Positions 27,299 through 35,848 are shown, counted from the first letter of the stretch. The stretch is 64,000 nt of DNA from Ruegeria marisrubri (GCF_001507595.1 NZ_LQBQ01000001.1:496001-560000); one strand, 5' to 3'. Numbers and translations are program-made. Notes: a model not told the origin generated them from the sequence alone.

Positions 27299-27862
27299 AT
27301 GCAGGGATCTATGAAGAACCGACGGACGCTGCGCCCGTGGTGGGTGGTGTTCAGCCTGTTCTGCCTTCTGTTCATGGCCGCTCCGGGGCAAGCCTCGGAG
27401 ATCACGCCTTTCGTCGGGTCTTACAAGGGGTCGGCCGAGATCGTCGATGCCGACGGCACGACAACGCCGCGCGACATGAGCGTGACCATCACCGAGACCA
27501 AAAAAGGCTTCAACGTCAGTTGGACGACGACGACCTACAAGCCGGATGGTCGCATCAAGGAGGGGAGGTATTCCGTTGATTTCGTGCCATCAGACCGGCC
27601 GAATGTCTATGCTGCCGCGATGGCCCGGAATGTTTTCGGGCACGAGGTTCAACTCAACCCCATGAAGGGTGAGCCCTATGTGTGGGGACGCATCGAAGGC
27701 AATACGTTGACCGTATATTCGCTGTTCATCGATGACCACGGCGGCTACGAGATGCAACAGTTCGACCGCACGCTGGCGGAGGGCGGGCTGAACCTGTCAT
27801 TTTCCCGTTTCCGAAACGGAACAAAATCCCGCTCGGTCGAAACCTTTCTCGAAAAGCAGTAG
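27299..27862 (+). CDS. Secreted protein of unknown function
   Basis: 187 residues from ATG 27299 (GGAGG at 27289-27293). A signal peptide is clear: basic start, hydrophobic core near residues 14-30 and an AQAS-like cleavage zone (PGQASEITPF). The mature part (about 155 residues) is beta-rich with repeated short strands (GSYKGSAEIVDADG, GRIEGNTLTVYSLF), resembling lipocalin-like or DUF-type sensors. I do not recognise a family. The frame continues upstream to 25805, but that part is antisense to fumC and is not coding. Confidence 0.75.
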   Translation: MQGSMKNRRTLRPWWVVFSLFCLLFMAAPGQASEITPFVGSYKGSAEIVDADGTTTPRDMSVTITETKKGFNVSWTTTTYKPDGRIKEGRYSVDFVPSDRPNVYAAAMARNVFGHEVQLNPMKGEPYVWGRIEGNTLTVYSLFIDDHGGYEMQQFDRTLAEGGLNLSFSRFRNGTKSRSVETFLEKQ

Positions 27863-27903
27863 CGCTGCGCACGACGGGTTGGCGCCGTGCCCACCTTGCC
27901 CGA

Positions 27904-28374
27904 TCACTTTCTGAAACTGTCGAGCGAAACCACGTCGGCGTCATGTTGTTCTTCGCCCGGGTCGTGGTCTTCCGCTTCGACGGTGTCGGGGATCTCCGAG
28001 AACTCTTCTTCTTCGCCCTCGTCACTGCTTTCGAACCTCAGGCCAAATTCGACTGACGGGTCCACGAAAGTCTTGATGGCAGTGTAGGGAATGTAGAGAG
28101 GTTCGGGGGTGTCTCCAAAGTTCAGCGTGATCGAAAATCCATCGTCATCAACGATCAGATTTTCGAACCAGTGCTGCATGACGATTGTCATGTCACCGGG
28201 ATATCTCTGGCGCAGCCAGTCAGCGAGTTCCACGCCGTCGTGCCGGGTGTCGAATGTAATGAAAAAATGATGTGAACCGGGCAGTCCCTGTTCCGATACC
28301 TGGGCTAGAACGGTTTTGATCAGCCCCCGCATGGCGGTGTGCATCAGGTTCCCGTAATTGATGTCTCGCGACAT
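27904..28374 (-). CDS. sspB: SspB-family adaptor for ClpXP
   Basis: 156-residue alphaproteobacterial SspB. The substrate-binding domain holds HHFFITFDTRHDGVELADWL; a long acidic linker follows, ending in the ClpX-binding tail VVSLDSFRK. It delivers ssrA-tagged proteins to ClpXP. Start at ATG 28374, with GAGG 7 nt upstream; a TTG at 28380 is in frame. The ssrA gene lies 2 kb away on the same strand, an apt association. Confidence 0.93.
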   Translation of the reverse strand: MSRDINYGNLMHTAMRGLIKTVLAQVSEQGLPGSHHFFITFDTRHDGVELADWLRQRYPGDMTIVMQHWFENLIVDDDGFSITLNFGDTPEPLYIPYTAIKTFVDPSVEFGLRFESSDEGEEEEFSEIPDTVEAEDHDPGEEQHDADVVSLDSFRK

Positions 28375-28450
28375 TTCCAATCCTCAATAAACTTTCTCTC
28401 CAGCATAGGGGATTCCGACGGAAACAAAAGCCCATCTCTCGCAATATTGG

Positions 28451-29701
28451 TTAGAAGAAATGGCTTGTTGCCCCTACGGCCGCCATCACCGCCAAGGTTC
28501 TCGCCAAACCGGTTTTCGCGCCAAAAACAAGGGTTGCGGCCAGCAACGTGAAGGCCACCGCGAGCGGATCGACAGAGTCCGTCACGGGGCTCGGGATCGA
28601 TACCGGCCCCAGACTGTATACGTGAACCGTTTCAAAGAGTACGTTCAAGCCAAACCACACAGAGAGGTTGAGAATCACACCGACCACGGCGGCAGTAATT
28701 GCGCGCAAGGCCGAAGACAGACGCGGGCGCGCGGCAATCTGCTCCAGATACGGTGCGGCAAGAAATATCCAAAGAAAACAGGGCACAAAAGTGGCCCAAA
28801 GCGCGACCGCCCCCGCAGCCAGCGCCAGCGGGGCACCGCCGGCGATCTGCCCGGTCAGCATGGCGACGAACTGCGTGACAAGGATGAGTGGCCCCGGTGT
28901 GGTTTCAGCCAGACCGAGCGCGTCGATCATCTGTTCGGTGGTGATCCAATGGTAGTGATCAACCACGGTCTGGGTCATATAGGCGAGAACCGCATAGGCG
29001 CCGCCAAAGGTGACAACGGCGAGTCGGGCAAAGAACCATCCCAGATCGCTGAGCAGTTCCTGCTCGGAAAATGTGAGCGTGATCAGGGGGGCCAGCCACA
29101 AGGTCATCCATAGCGCCGCCGTGGACAGCGGGCGAGGTTCGGCCGAAAGCGGTGGCATGATGGTTTCGCCTTTCTGATCCCCGGTCACGAACCCCAACAG
29201 TGCCGCGGCAAGAACGATCAGGGGAAATGGCAGGTCGAATGCAAAGATTGCCAGGAAGGCGCAGACCGCAATCAGGAAAGGCTTGGTGCCGTTCAGCGCC
29301 TTTCCGGAAAGTTTCAACAAGGCTTGCAGGACGATGACGATGACTGTTGCCTTGATGCCCAGAAAGGCGGACTGCACCACCGGCACGTCCCCGAATGCCG
29401 CGTAGAGGACGGCGAGAACGGCAATGACGACGGCGCCGGGCAAGACGAACAGGGTGCCGGCGATCAGGCCACCTGCGACGCCGCGCAGACGCCAGCCCGC
29501 ATAGGTCGCCAGCTGCATGGCCTCGGGGCCGGGAAGAAGCATGCACAGCGACAGTGCCCGCAGGTAGGTCTGCTCGTCCAGCCAGGGGCGGTCTTCGACA
29601 AGTTCGCGATGCATCAGCGAGATCTGCGCAGCAGGCCCGCCAAAGGACAAGATGCCTATGCGCCCAAAGACGTGAAAGAGTTCGCCAATCGTCGGGGTCA
29701 T
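28451..29701 (-). CDS. chrA: Chromate transporter family protein, two-domain
   Basis: 416-residue membrane protein with two homologous CHR halves (each opening with a FGG motif: GILSFGGPAAQISLMHRE and VVTFGGAYAVLAYM) and about 10-12 helices. ChrA exports chromate, or in some members sulfate-like anions. Start placed at ATG 29701; the frame extends to 29872 and the true start may be slightly upstream, since no good ribosome site precedes 29701. sspB follows 76 bp later on the same strand. Confidence 0.88.
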   Translation of the reverse strand: MTPTIGELFHVFGRIGILSFGGPAAQISLMHRELVEDRPWLDEQTYLRALSLCMLLPGPEAMQLATYAGWRLRGVAGGLIAGTLFVLPGAVVIAVLAVLYAAFGDVPVVQSAFLGIKATVIVIVLQALLKLSGKALNGTKPFLIAVCAFLAIFAFDLPFPLIVLAAALLGFVTGDQKGETIMPPLSAEPRPLSTAALWMTLWLAPLITLTFSEQELLSDLGWFFARLAVVTFGGAYAVLAYMTQTVVDHYHWITTEQMIDALGLAETTPGPLILVTQFVAMLTGQIAGGAPLALAAGAVALWATFVPCFLWIFLAAPYLEQIAARPRLSSALRAITAAVVGVILNLSVWFGLNVLFETVHVYSLGPVSIPSPVTDSVDPLAVAFTLLAATLVFGAKTGLARTLAVMAAVGATSHFF

Positions 29702-29891
29702 GTCTGGCCGCGCGCTGTTCCATGCCCCAGCGGCAGAAATTTGTGGTGCGCCTTCTGGTGCCGTGCAGTCGTGTCGGTCATGGGGCCCGCCATCTTGGTT
29801 GGTGTCGTGCGCCCCGTTGAACAGCGGTGGGACGTTGTAAGACGGTATCGGTGTCCCACCGCGCATTGGCAAGCGATTTCAGGCCTTGCCG

Positions 29892-30308
29892 CTATGCCCA
29901 GTCCAGCCGTTGGCCGGTCATGCAGACGGGCAGGGTATCCTTTGGGAACTGTCCCAGCTGTTCGAAGAGTGAGATGAAGTCGAACTGATTGTAGGTCTCC
30001 ACCATCTTGCCGTCGCGAAACCGCGCCATAACCTGACCAGTGACCTCGATCGGCGCCCCGTTGTCCGCGCGCGAAGTGTGAACGTGCAGAATTGCCGACA
30101 GCCAGTTGCCATCTTCGATGATCTTGGGAAGCTCGACGCGGATCTCGCCGAGAATGTGCCGGAATGCAGCCACCAGATCACGAAAATCATCCGGACCAAC
30201 CTGCATTTCGGGAATCAGCCCCTCGGCCATCGTGTCGGGAGAAAAATATTTCTGGATCGCATCCGCGTTGCCCTGTTCCCAAACCTCGGCATACCACGCC
30301 TTCAGCAC
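29892..30308 (-). CDS. SnoaL-like polyketide cyclase / NTF2-fold protein
   Basis: 138 residues with the pattern of the SnoaL-like family: AEVWEQGNADAIQKYFSPD at the start, the HVHTSR strand and GKMVETYNQFDFISLFEQLG near the end. Such proteins are small cone-shaped NTF2-fold enzymes or binding proteins; substrate unknown. The start is a GTG (30308), since no ATG lies in frame upstream, so the true start is uncertain. Confidence 0.75.
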   Translation of the reverse strand: MLKAWYAEVWEQGNADAIQKYFSPDTMAEGLIPEMQVGPDDFRDLVAAFRHILGEIRVELPKIIEDGNWLSAILHVHTSRADNGAPIEVTGQVMARFRDGKMVETYNQFDFISLFEQLGQFPKDTLPVCMTGQRLDWA

Positions 30309-30424
30309 TTCTGATTTCGTCTTTTCGGGTCTCCGTACTGTTTGGCGGAACCCTGCCCGAAAAGGATGAACGAAGCCTGAACGGGCTCAGTCCAAATAGG
30401 GGACTTGTATGCACATGAAAGGTG

Positions 30425-30735
30425 AAATGCAGGTTTCTGTTGCCAGGTACCTGCGAACCCCGCCTTACGCGGCTAGGCGCAAGGGCTTAAGTTTTCGGTC
30501 TTGTTACCGCTTACGCAGCAACTGCAACCGGAGCACGATTGTCATTGGCAATTATGCTTTACGGACCGATAACGGTGGTACCTCACCGGGACAAAGCAAA
30601 CCCCTTTACACGTTCGTCGATCCTGTTTCGGCCCCGCTGTCCCGCCAATGATGGGATTTTGGTGGAGCCGCCGGGTACCGCCCCCGGGTCCGATCCGCTT
30701 ATTACGAGCGCGTTTATGTCCATAGTTCTTGCGAA
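30425..30735 (-). ncRNA. ssrA: Transfer-messenger RNA, two-piece permuted form
   Basis: Permuted tmRNA as in alphaproteobacteria. The acceptor piece comes first and ends GGCTCCACCA (30669-30660). After a short excised loop (30659-30636) the coding piece begins GGGGCCGAAACAGGATCGACG (5' end 30635); GGGGCCG pairs with CGGCTCC to rebuild the acceptor stem with one G-U pair. The tag frame is 30549-30511 and reads ANDNRAPVAVAA then TAA, the alphaproteobacterial tag. The 3' end is put near 30425 after the stem around GCAGG/CCTGC; both outer ends are approximate. ORFs predicted across this span are spurious. Confidence 0.95.
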
Positions 30736-30742
30736 CGATCGA

Positions 30743-30771
30743 AATATAGTAAGCGCCTGTGGCCATTGCAA
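30743..30771 (-). promoter_or_regulatory. ssrA promoter
   Basis: On the minus strand TTGCAA (30771-30766), 17-bp spacer, TATATT (30748-30743), placing the start near 30736, just before the tmRNA acceptor piece. Confidence 0.75.
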
Positions 30772-30929
30772 GCGGATGAGGCGTATTTGCCGGACTGACT
30801 TTGGTGCTGGAGTTTGCGATTCCAAAAACCAGAAAAAGCCATTAATATCAGATAATAATGGTGATATCTTGACGTCAGGGAGTCGCGGCTTGCGAACAGT
30901 GGCACGACTTTTCGTTGCGGTTGCAGGTC

Positions 30930-31592
30930 TCATATTGCCGCCCACAGACCGATGCCTCCGACCAGCAGCAGGCTGAACGCCCAGACAAGCTCCAGATCGA
31001 ACCAGCTGCGGGACAGAAAGCGCAGGCCGAGCCATCGGAAAACCGCATAGGCCAGCGCCGCGCCCGCGCCGATCATCGCAAGCGTATGGATCACCGACAC
31101 GGCAAGGGCGAGCCTGACGTTTTCCCCCATGATCTCGGCGGCCGCGCGATGGCCGGCGTCGCTCTCTTCCACGCTGCACAGGCCAAGATAGATCGGCAGA
31201 ATCATCAGGGCCGCGCCATGCGCAAGTGCCACGAGGAAAGACCACAGGGCCAGGCGGGAAGGCGGCACGCGGGCCAGAAATCGCGGGTGTCGTCGCGTCA
31301 CGGCGATGTAGAGACCCATGCCGATCACCAGAAGCGAGGCGGCGATGCGAATCTCGCGCTGCCATTCGATGAGTGTTGTCATCGCGGTAAACGGCAGCAG
31401 GATGGCCAACATTGCGACGAAATGGCCGGCGGCAAGGGCGGCCAGAGCGGCCCACAAGGCCGACGTCCGTCGCTCCATCATCGCGGCGGAGACCGCCAGG
31501 GGCCAGCCCATGCCAGGGTTGATGCCGTGATACAGACCGCTCAAAACGACGGCCAGCCAGAGGCCCGCCGTCGTGGTCGTCAGGTCGCCCAA
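30930..31592 (-). CDS. Polytopic membrane protein with His motifs, in the mtoX operon
   Basis: About 220 residues with six hydrophobic helices. Conserved-looking histidine motifs lie in membrane segments: LYHGINPGMGW, AAGHFVAM, ALAHGAALM and VIHTLAM; the HGxxPG pattern recalls NicO/RcnA-type metal permeases, but the family is not recognised. No ATG is available; a TTG at 31592, 2 bp past the mtoX stop, is the likely start by reinitiation. Because methanethiol oxidases bind copper, a metal-supply role is a reasonable hypothesis. ssrA follows. Confidence 0.75.
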   Translation of the reverse strand: MGDLTTTTAGLWLAVVLSGLYHGINPGMGWPLAVSAAMMERRTSALWAALAALAAGHFVAMLAILLPFTAMTTLIEWQREIRIAASLLVIGMGLYIAVTRRHPRFLARVPPSRLALWSFLVALAHGAALMILPIYLGLCSVEESDAGHRAAAEIMGENVRLALAVSVIHTLAMIGAGAALAYAVFRWLGLRFLSRSWFDLELVWAFSLLLVGGIGLWAAI

Positions 31593-31593
31593 C

Positions 31594-32994
31594 TCAGACC
31601 GACGGGTAGCAGAAACTGTCGGTCGAGCAGTCGCCGCCCTCAAGCCGGATCTGGTGCGTGCGGTAGCCCTTGGGGAAATCGATCCAGAACTTCGGATCGA
31701 GCGCCAGGCCGCCATCCTCTCCGACATCTGCCTTGACCATCGCGGCCCCGCGGTCGCCGGGATAGAACTGGTCATCCCAAGTGGAATACAGCGAGTTGGT
31801 CCAGTAGACCCGCTTGCCGTCGCGGCTGATCTCGACCATCTGCGGGCCATAGCCGAAATCCTTGCCGTTGGGGTGCTTGGTCTTCTTGACGATGCCGCCG
31901 ATCTCGACCTTGCCGGCGAGTTTCGGGTTCATCGGATCCGAGACGTCGTATTGATGCATTTCTCCGGTGCCCCAGCAAGATACATAGAGGAACCTGTCGT
32001 CCATGCTCAGGTCGATATCCGTCACCAGAGGCGGCACGGCCGAGAACCCCTTGAGCAGGTCGGGAAGGTCGTCCGGATCAGCGGGTTGCGGGTCGATGGT
32101 TATGGTTTTCCTAGCCTCGAAACTGCCGTCTTCGTTGCGCCACCAGGTGAAGACGGCCCCCTGCAAGTTGGTCGTGTCCACCACGACCCCGCAGAAGCCG
32201 TGCTGCTTGACCGGATCGTGCGCCGGCCTGATTTCCAGCGCCATCTGGTGGTTCTCGCCCAGGTCGATGGTCTGGATGTTGGTTCGGTTGCGCAGGTTCC
32301 AGAAATGGATGCGGTGCCCGTATTTGTTGGACAGAAGATCCTCGGGCACGAGCCCGTTCTCGAACTGCGGCGGCAGCGCCCATTCAGAACTGACCATGTA
32401 GTCGCGCGGCAGGTTCCACCAGAAGTCATAATGCTTGTCCTGCACGCCCCTCTCGATCTCGTAGCGGCCGATGATGTCGAATGTCTCGCAATCCATGATG
32501 AAGATGCCCGGCGGTCCATCCGTGCCATCGGGGCCACCGCCGCCAAGCGTGCTGACATAGATCCCCTCGGGGCCGCAATGGATGGTATGCGGGCGGGAAT
32601 AGCCCGTTTTCGCAAAGACTTCCTCGGGTTCGATGATCTTGTGGATCTTGGCGTTCAACGGCTCCTTGACGTCGACGACATAGATGCGGCTGGACCGGAT
32701 GCCGGGGATGATCAAGTACCTGCGTTCCAGAAACGCGTGCCCCGTCAGAGGCGACAGCGAAGACGAACAGGCGTTCCAGCCGAAATGGTGAAACTCGTCG
32801 CCCTTTTCGGGCATGATGACCGTGTGGACGATCTTGCAGTAATCGTCCGAACTGGGGTCCACATTCACCACGGCCAAACCATCGGGCTGCGAGAAGTCTG
32901 GGCTGAGCATCAGGGTGAAGGCCAGCTTTTCGACTGGTCCCTCCATCGCGAGCTTGGGTGACGGATAGAAGGTCGGGTCCGGTCTAAGGTTCAT
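31594..32994 (-). CDS. mtoX: Methanethiol oxidase (selenium-binding protein family)
   Basis: 466-residue SBP56/SelenBP1-type beta-propeller. Family blocks are present: FYPSPKLAMEGPVEKLA-like N-terminus, DEFHHFGWNACSSS, YSRPHTIHCGPEGIYVS, DFWWNLPRDYMVSSEW and SCWGTGEMHQYDVSDP; the His and Cys in these are candidate copper ligands. It oxidises methanethiol to formaldehyde, H2S and H2O2. No signal peptide is seen, unlike the Hyphomicrobium enzyme. Strong ribosome site GGGAGGAAG precedes ATG 32994. Its arm of the divergon is gntR, mtoX, membrane protein, which ties it to dmdA. Confidence 0.9.
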   Translation of the reverse strand: MNLRPDPTFYPSPKLAMEGPVEKLAFTLMLSPDFSQPDGLAVVNVDPSSDDYCKIVHTVIMPEKGDEFHHFGWNACSSSLSPLTGHAFLERRYLIIPGIRSSRIYVVDVKEPLNAKIHKIIEPEEVFAKTGYSRPHTIHCGPEGIYVSTLGGGGPDGTDGPPGIFIMDCETFDIIGRYEIERGVQDKHYDFWWNLPRDYMVSSEWALPPQFENGLVPEDLLSNKYGHRIHFWNLRNRTNIQTIDLGENHQMALEIRPAHDPVKQHGFCGVVVDTTNLQGAVFTWWRNEDGSFEARKTITIDPQPADPDDLPDLLKGFSAVPPLVTDIDLSMDDRFLYVSCWGTGEMHQYDVSDPMNPKLAGKVEIGGIVKKTKHPNGKDFGYGPQMVEISRDGKRVYWTNSLYSTWDDQFYPGDRGAAMVKADVGEDGGLALDPKFWIDFPKGYRTHQIRLEGGDCSTDSFCYPSV

Positions 32995-33121
32995 AACTTC
33001 CTCCCGTAACGATTTGATGTTTAATTATTTTGATGAGAACCGGTCTTGGTGCCGGCGAAATGCTGCCTGGCCAAGTGTCCGCCCAGCGGCCTTGGTCCGT
33101 CAAGAATCTTTTGAAATTGGG

Positions 33122-33856
33122 TCAGTCTGCCTGTTTTCGCCGACGTTCCGCGACGTCGCGGGCCAACTGGCGGGTATAGGCTTCGAGCTCGACCAGGGCC
33201 TCGTCGATCGCCTCAGCATTCCGGGCTTCGAGCGCATCTGCGATCCGGGTGTGCAGAGCTATGATCGCCTCGCGCGACCGCGCGGTAAAGGTGATCATGT
33301 TCATCAAGGGCTGCATTGCCTCGACCGCGCCGGCAAGTTGATAGGACAGGACCGGATTGCCCGCGCCATCGACGAGGGCGCGGTGAAAGGCGACGTCCGA
33401 GGCGCAGAAGGATTCATCGCTAAGGCCCGGTTGCGCCTGACGGAAAATCTCGGCCCTCATGGTGGCCAGTTGGTCCGGTGTCCGGCGCTCGGCCGCGAGC
33501 GGCGCACAGGCCCGCTCCAGCGCATAGCGCGCCTCGCAGGCGGTGTCGAAGCTGACCGCGTTCATCGACAGCAACAGCGTCGAGGTGGTAATCTGCTGCG
33601 AGTAGGCGTCCTCGAAACTCAGCCGGTTCACGAAGGCGCCACCGCTCGCGCCGCGCTGGGTTCGGATTAACGACTGCGCCGCCAGCCGTTTCAGGGCCTC
33701 GCGCACGGTGGGGCGGGACACTTGGAACTGATCCGCCAGTTCCGCCTCGGACGGCAGCCGGGCGTCAACGATCAACTCGCCCGACACGATCGCCTGCTTG
33801 ATGGCTTGGGCGATCTGGGCGGACAGGTCGGCGGGATTTTGCGGGTCGATTTTCAT
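33122..33856 (-). CDS. GntR-family regulator, FadR subfamily
   Basis: 244 residues: N-terminal winged helix (LPSEAELADQFQVSRPTVREALKRL, in two parts LPSEAELADQFQVSR and PTVREALKRL) and a C-terminal all-helical FCD domain whose metal-binding His/Asp pattern is visible (SDVAFHRALVDGAGN and ALHTRIADAL). Start at ATG 33856; the frame is open to 34060 but that part is antisense to DUF2182. It is the first gene of the mtoX arm and its promoter region is shared with the dmdA arm, where tandem operator-like repeats lie. DMSP or a breakdown product is the likely ligand (inference). Confidence 0.9.
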   Translation of the reverse strand: MKIDPQNPADLSAQIAQAIKQAIVSGELIVDARLPSEAELADQFQVSRPTVREALKRLAAQSLIRTQRGASGGAFVNRLSFEDAYSQQITTSTLLLSMNAVSFDTACEARYALERACAPLAAERRTPDQLATMRAEIFRQAQPGLSDESFCASDVAFHRALVDGAGNPVLSYQLAGAVEAMQPLMNMITFTARSREAIIALHTRIADALEARNAEAIDEALVELEAYTRQLARDVAERRRKQAD

Positions 33857-33874
33857 GGCCGTGCATTTTTTATT

Positions 33875-33906
33875 TGTCTGACATTTAAAAGTCTGACATT
33901 TGAAAA
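33875..33906. promoter_or_regulatory. Tandem GntR-type operator between the divergent arms
   Basis: Two 15-bp direct repeats, GTCTGACATTTAAAA (33876-33890) and GTCTGACATTTGAAA (33891-33905). Each holds the FadR-type core GT-N3-AC; the first is a full TGTC-T-GACA palindrome (33875-33883), the second AGTC-T-GACA. They lie 20 bp from the gntR ATG and 33 bp from the DUF2182 start, well placed for control of both arms. Confidence 0.75.
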
Positions 33907-33938
33907 GCAAGAGTTGAGTCGCAGGGAGGGTCGTGACC

Positions 33939-34694
33939 GTGCAACGGATAAGAGCCATGGCAGCGCCGCACTGGCTGGCCCTGTTCGCGGCCATCCTGCT
34001 TGCGTGGGGCGCGTTGTACCTGATGGCGGTTCCCGCCGAGATGCGCGCCTTGGGCGCCATCTATGGCGAGGATTTCTGGCGCAGCCTGTGCACGGTGACA
34101 CCGGACGCGGCGGGGTTGTCAAAGATGGTGGCCATGTGGGCGCTGATGTCGGCGGCGATGATGGCGCCGACCGCGCTGCCGGCCTTTGCCACCTATGACG
34201 ACCTGTCCCACGCCGCGCCGGGCACCCGGTTCGGACACCTGCTGGCGGGGTATCTGGCGGTCTGGCTGGGCTTTTCCGTTCTGGCCGCGCTGGCGCAGAT
34301 GGCACTGTACCGGGCGGGCGCGGTGAACGGGCTGGGCGAAAGCGTCTCGGGGCTGTTGTCCGCGAGCCTTCTGGCGGTGGCCGGCCTGTACCAGTTTTCG
34401 GCCATCAAAGAGGCCTGCCTGAGCAAGTGCCGCCATCCGCTGACCTTCTTCATCCAGCATTGGGAGGAAGGCCCGTGGCGCAACGGGCTGCGGCTGGGGC
34501 TGGTCTGCCTGGGCTGCTGCTGGGCGCTGATGCTGCTGGCCTTCGTGGGCGGCGTGATGAACCTGGCTTTCATGGGGCTGGCCACGCTGCTGATGGTTTT
34601 CGAAAAATTGCCCGACCTGGGCCGACTTGTGACCCGCCCGCTGGGCGTGGCTTTGCTGGTCGGGGCCGCCTGGGTCGTGATTACGACAGTCTGA
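33939..34694 (+). CDS. DUF2182 predicted metal-binding membrane protein
   Basis: About 251 residues, six or seven helices. DUF2182 marks are MWALMSAAMMAPTALPAF, KEACLSKCRHPLTFF and LVCLGCCWALM: Met and Cys clusters inside or near the membrane that could bind copper or another soft metal. Start GTG 33939 has GGGAGGG at 33924-33930, 8 nt upstream; GTG 33933 and ATG 33957 are alternatives. First gene of the arm leading to DUF1326, DinB-like, dmdA. Function unknown. Confidence 0.85.
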   Translation: MQRIRAMAAPHWLALFAAILLAWGALYLMAVPAEMRALGAIYGEDFWRSLCTVTPDAAGLSKMVAMWALMSAAMMAPTALPAFATYDDLSHAAPGTRFGHLLAGYLAVWLGFSVLAALAQMALYRAGAVNGLGESVSGLLSASLLAVAGLYQFSAIKEACLSKCRHPLTFFIQHWEEGPWRNGLRLGLVCLGCCWALMLLAFVGGVMNLAFMGLATLLMVFEKLPDLGRLVTRPLGVALLVGAAWVVITTV

Positions 34695-34711
34695 CAAGAG
34701 GAGAGACAGAC

Positions 34712-35341
34712 ATGGCTTTGGATACGGTGGGCACGGTGCCCTGGACCATCAAGGGCGAGTTGATCCTGAACTGCAACTGCACGGTGTTCTGTCCCTGCGT
34801 GGTCAGCCTGGGCAAGCATCCGCCGACCGAGGGCTATTGCCAGGCCTGGGCGGGCATCCGCATCGACGAGGGCCAATACGGCGACGAGGACCTGTCGGGT
34901 CTGAACGTGGGCCTGTTCCTGGAAATTCCGGGCAACATGGGGCGCGGCAACTGGAAGGCCGCGGCCTTCATCGACGACCGAGCATCCGAGGCGGCCTATG
35001 AGGGGCTGGTCAACATCTTCTCGGGCGCGGCGCGGGGTACGACCGGGCTGTTCTCGGTTCTGGTCAGCGAGTTCCTGGGGGCCGAGCGGTCTCCGGTGCA
35101 TTTCGAGACCGTGGGCAAGGAACGGCGTCTGATGGTCGGCAAGAAGATCCAAGGCTCAGTTGTTCCGGTCGAAGGCAAGGACGGCAAGGATATCGTCGTC
35201 ACCAATACCGAATACTGGATGGGCCCTGACATCACCGTGGCCACCGCGACCAAGGGCAAGGTGCGCGCCTTTGGCCGGGTCTGGGATTTCGACGGCCGCT
35301 CGGCCGAGATCTGCCAGATCGACTGGCACGGGCCGAAGTGA
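34712..35341 (+). CDS. DUF1326 domain protein
   Basis: 209 residues, soluble. The N-terminal NCNCTVFCPCVV cluster has four cysteines in ten residues and is the family mark, suggesting metal or persulfide binding (inference). The remainder is a beta-rich fold without other known motifs. GAGGAGAGAC precedes ATG 34712. It lies 17 bp after DUF2182 and its TGA overlaps the next ATG (TGATG). The DUF2182/DUF1326 pairing suggests the products work together. Confidence 0.86.
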   Translation: MALDTVGTVPWTIKGELILNCNCTVFCPCVVSLGKHPPTEGYCQAWAGIRIDEGQYGDEDLSGLNVGLFLEIPGNMGRGNWKAAAFIDDRASEAAYEGLVNIFSGAARGTTGLFSVLVSEFLGAERSPVHFETVGKERRLMVGKKIQGSVVPVEGKDGKDIVVTNTEYWMGPDITVATATKGKVRAFGRVWDFDGRSAEICQIDWHGPK

Positions 35342-35847
35342 TGATCTCGGCCGAGTTCGCCCGACAGATGGCCCGCTACAATGCCTGGCAAAACAGGCAG
35401 TTGGCGGGCTGTCTCGCGGCGCTCGATCCCAAAGAGTTGACGAAAGATCGGGGGGCTTTCTTCGGGTCCATCCTGGGGACGGCCAACCATTTGCTGTGGG
35501 CCGATTGGCTTTGGGTATCCCGGTTCGATGGAGGACCGGAACCCGGCGGCGGCATCCCCGAGAGCGTGTCGATCTGCGCCGATCTGGAGGAATGGCGGCC
35601 AACGCGTCTTCAGACCGATGCCCGTATCGCCGACTGGGTGGACAAGCTGGAGGATGCGGCGTTGACCGGCGAGCTTACCTGGCATTCCGCCGTGCTTGGG
35701 CAGGATGTCACCAGGCCCTACGCGCTGTGCGTCGTCCATTTCTTCAACCATCAAACCCATCACCGGGGCCAGTTGCACCAAATGCTGACCGAAGCAGGAG
35801 CAGAAGCACCGGTGAGTGATCTGGTGTTCATGCCTGAGGAGCCTTGA
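35341..35847 (+). CDS. DinB/YfiT-like protein
   Basis: 168-residue four-helix-bundle protein of the DinB superfamily. Conserved metal-ligand histidines are likely the one in GTANHLLWADWLW and the pair in FNHQTHHRGQLHQML. Members include thiol-dependent S-transferases and hydrolases, so a role in handling a thiol or methylated-sulfur intermediate would fit the setting; this is inference. Start ATG 35341 shares one base with the DUF1326 stop. dmdA starts 1 bp after its stop. Confidence 0.85.
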   Translation: MISAEFARQMARYNAWQNRQLAGCLAALDPKELTKDRGAFFGSILGTANHLLWADWLWVSRFDGGPEPGGGIPESVSICADLEEWRPTRLQTDARIADWVDKLEDAALTGELTWHSAVLGQDVTRPYALCVVHFFNHQTHHRGQLHQMLTEAGAEAPVSDLVFMPEEP

Positions 35848-35848
35848 C

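Noticed and set aside
30409..30976. Short ORFs on both strands around 30.4-31.0 kb
   Set aside because: They overlap the tmRNA and its promoter; the RNA features explain the sequence.
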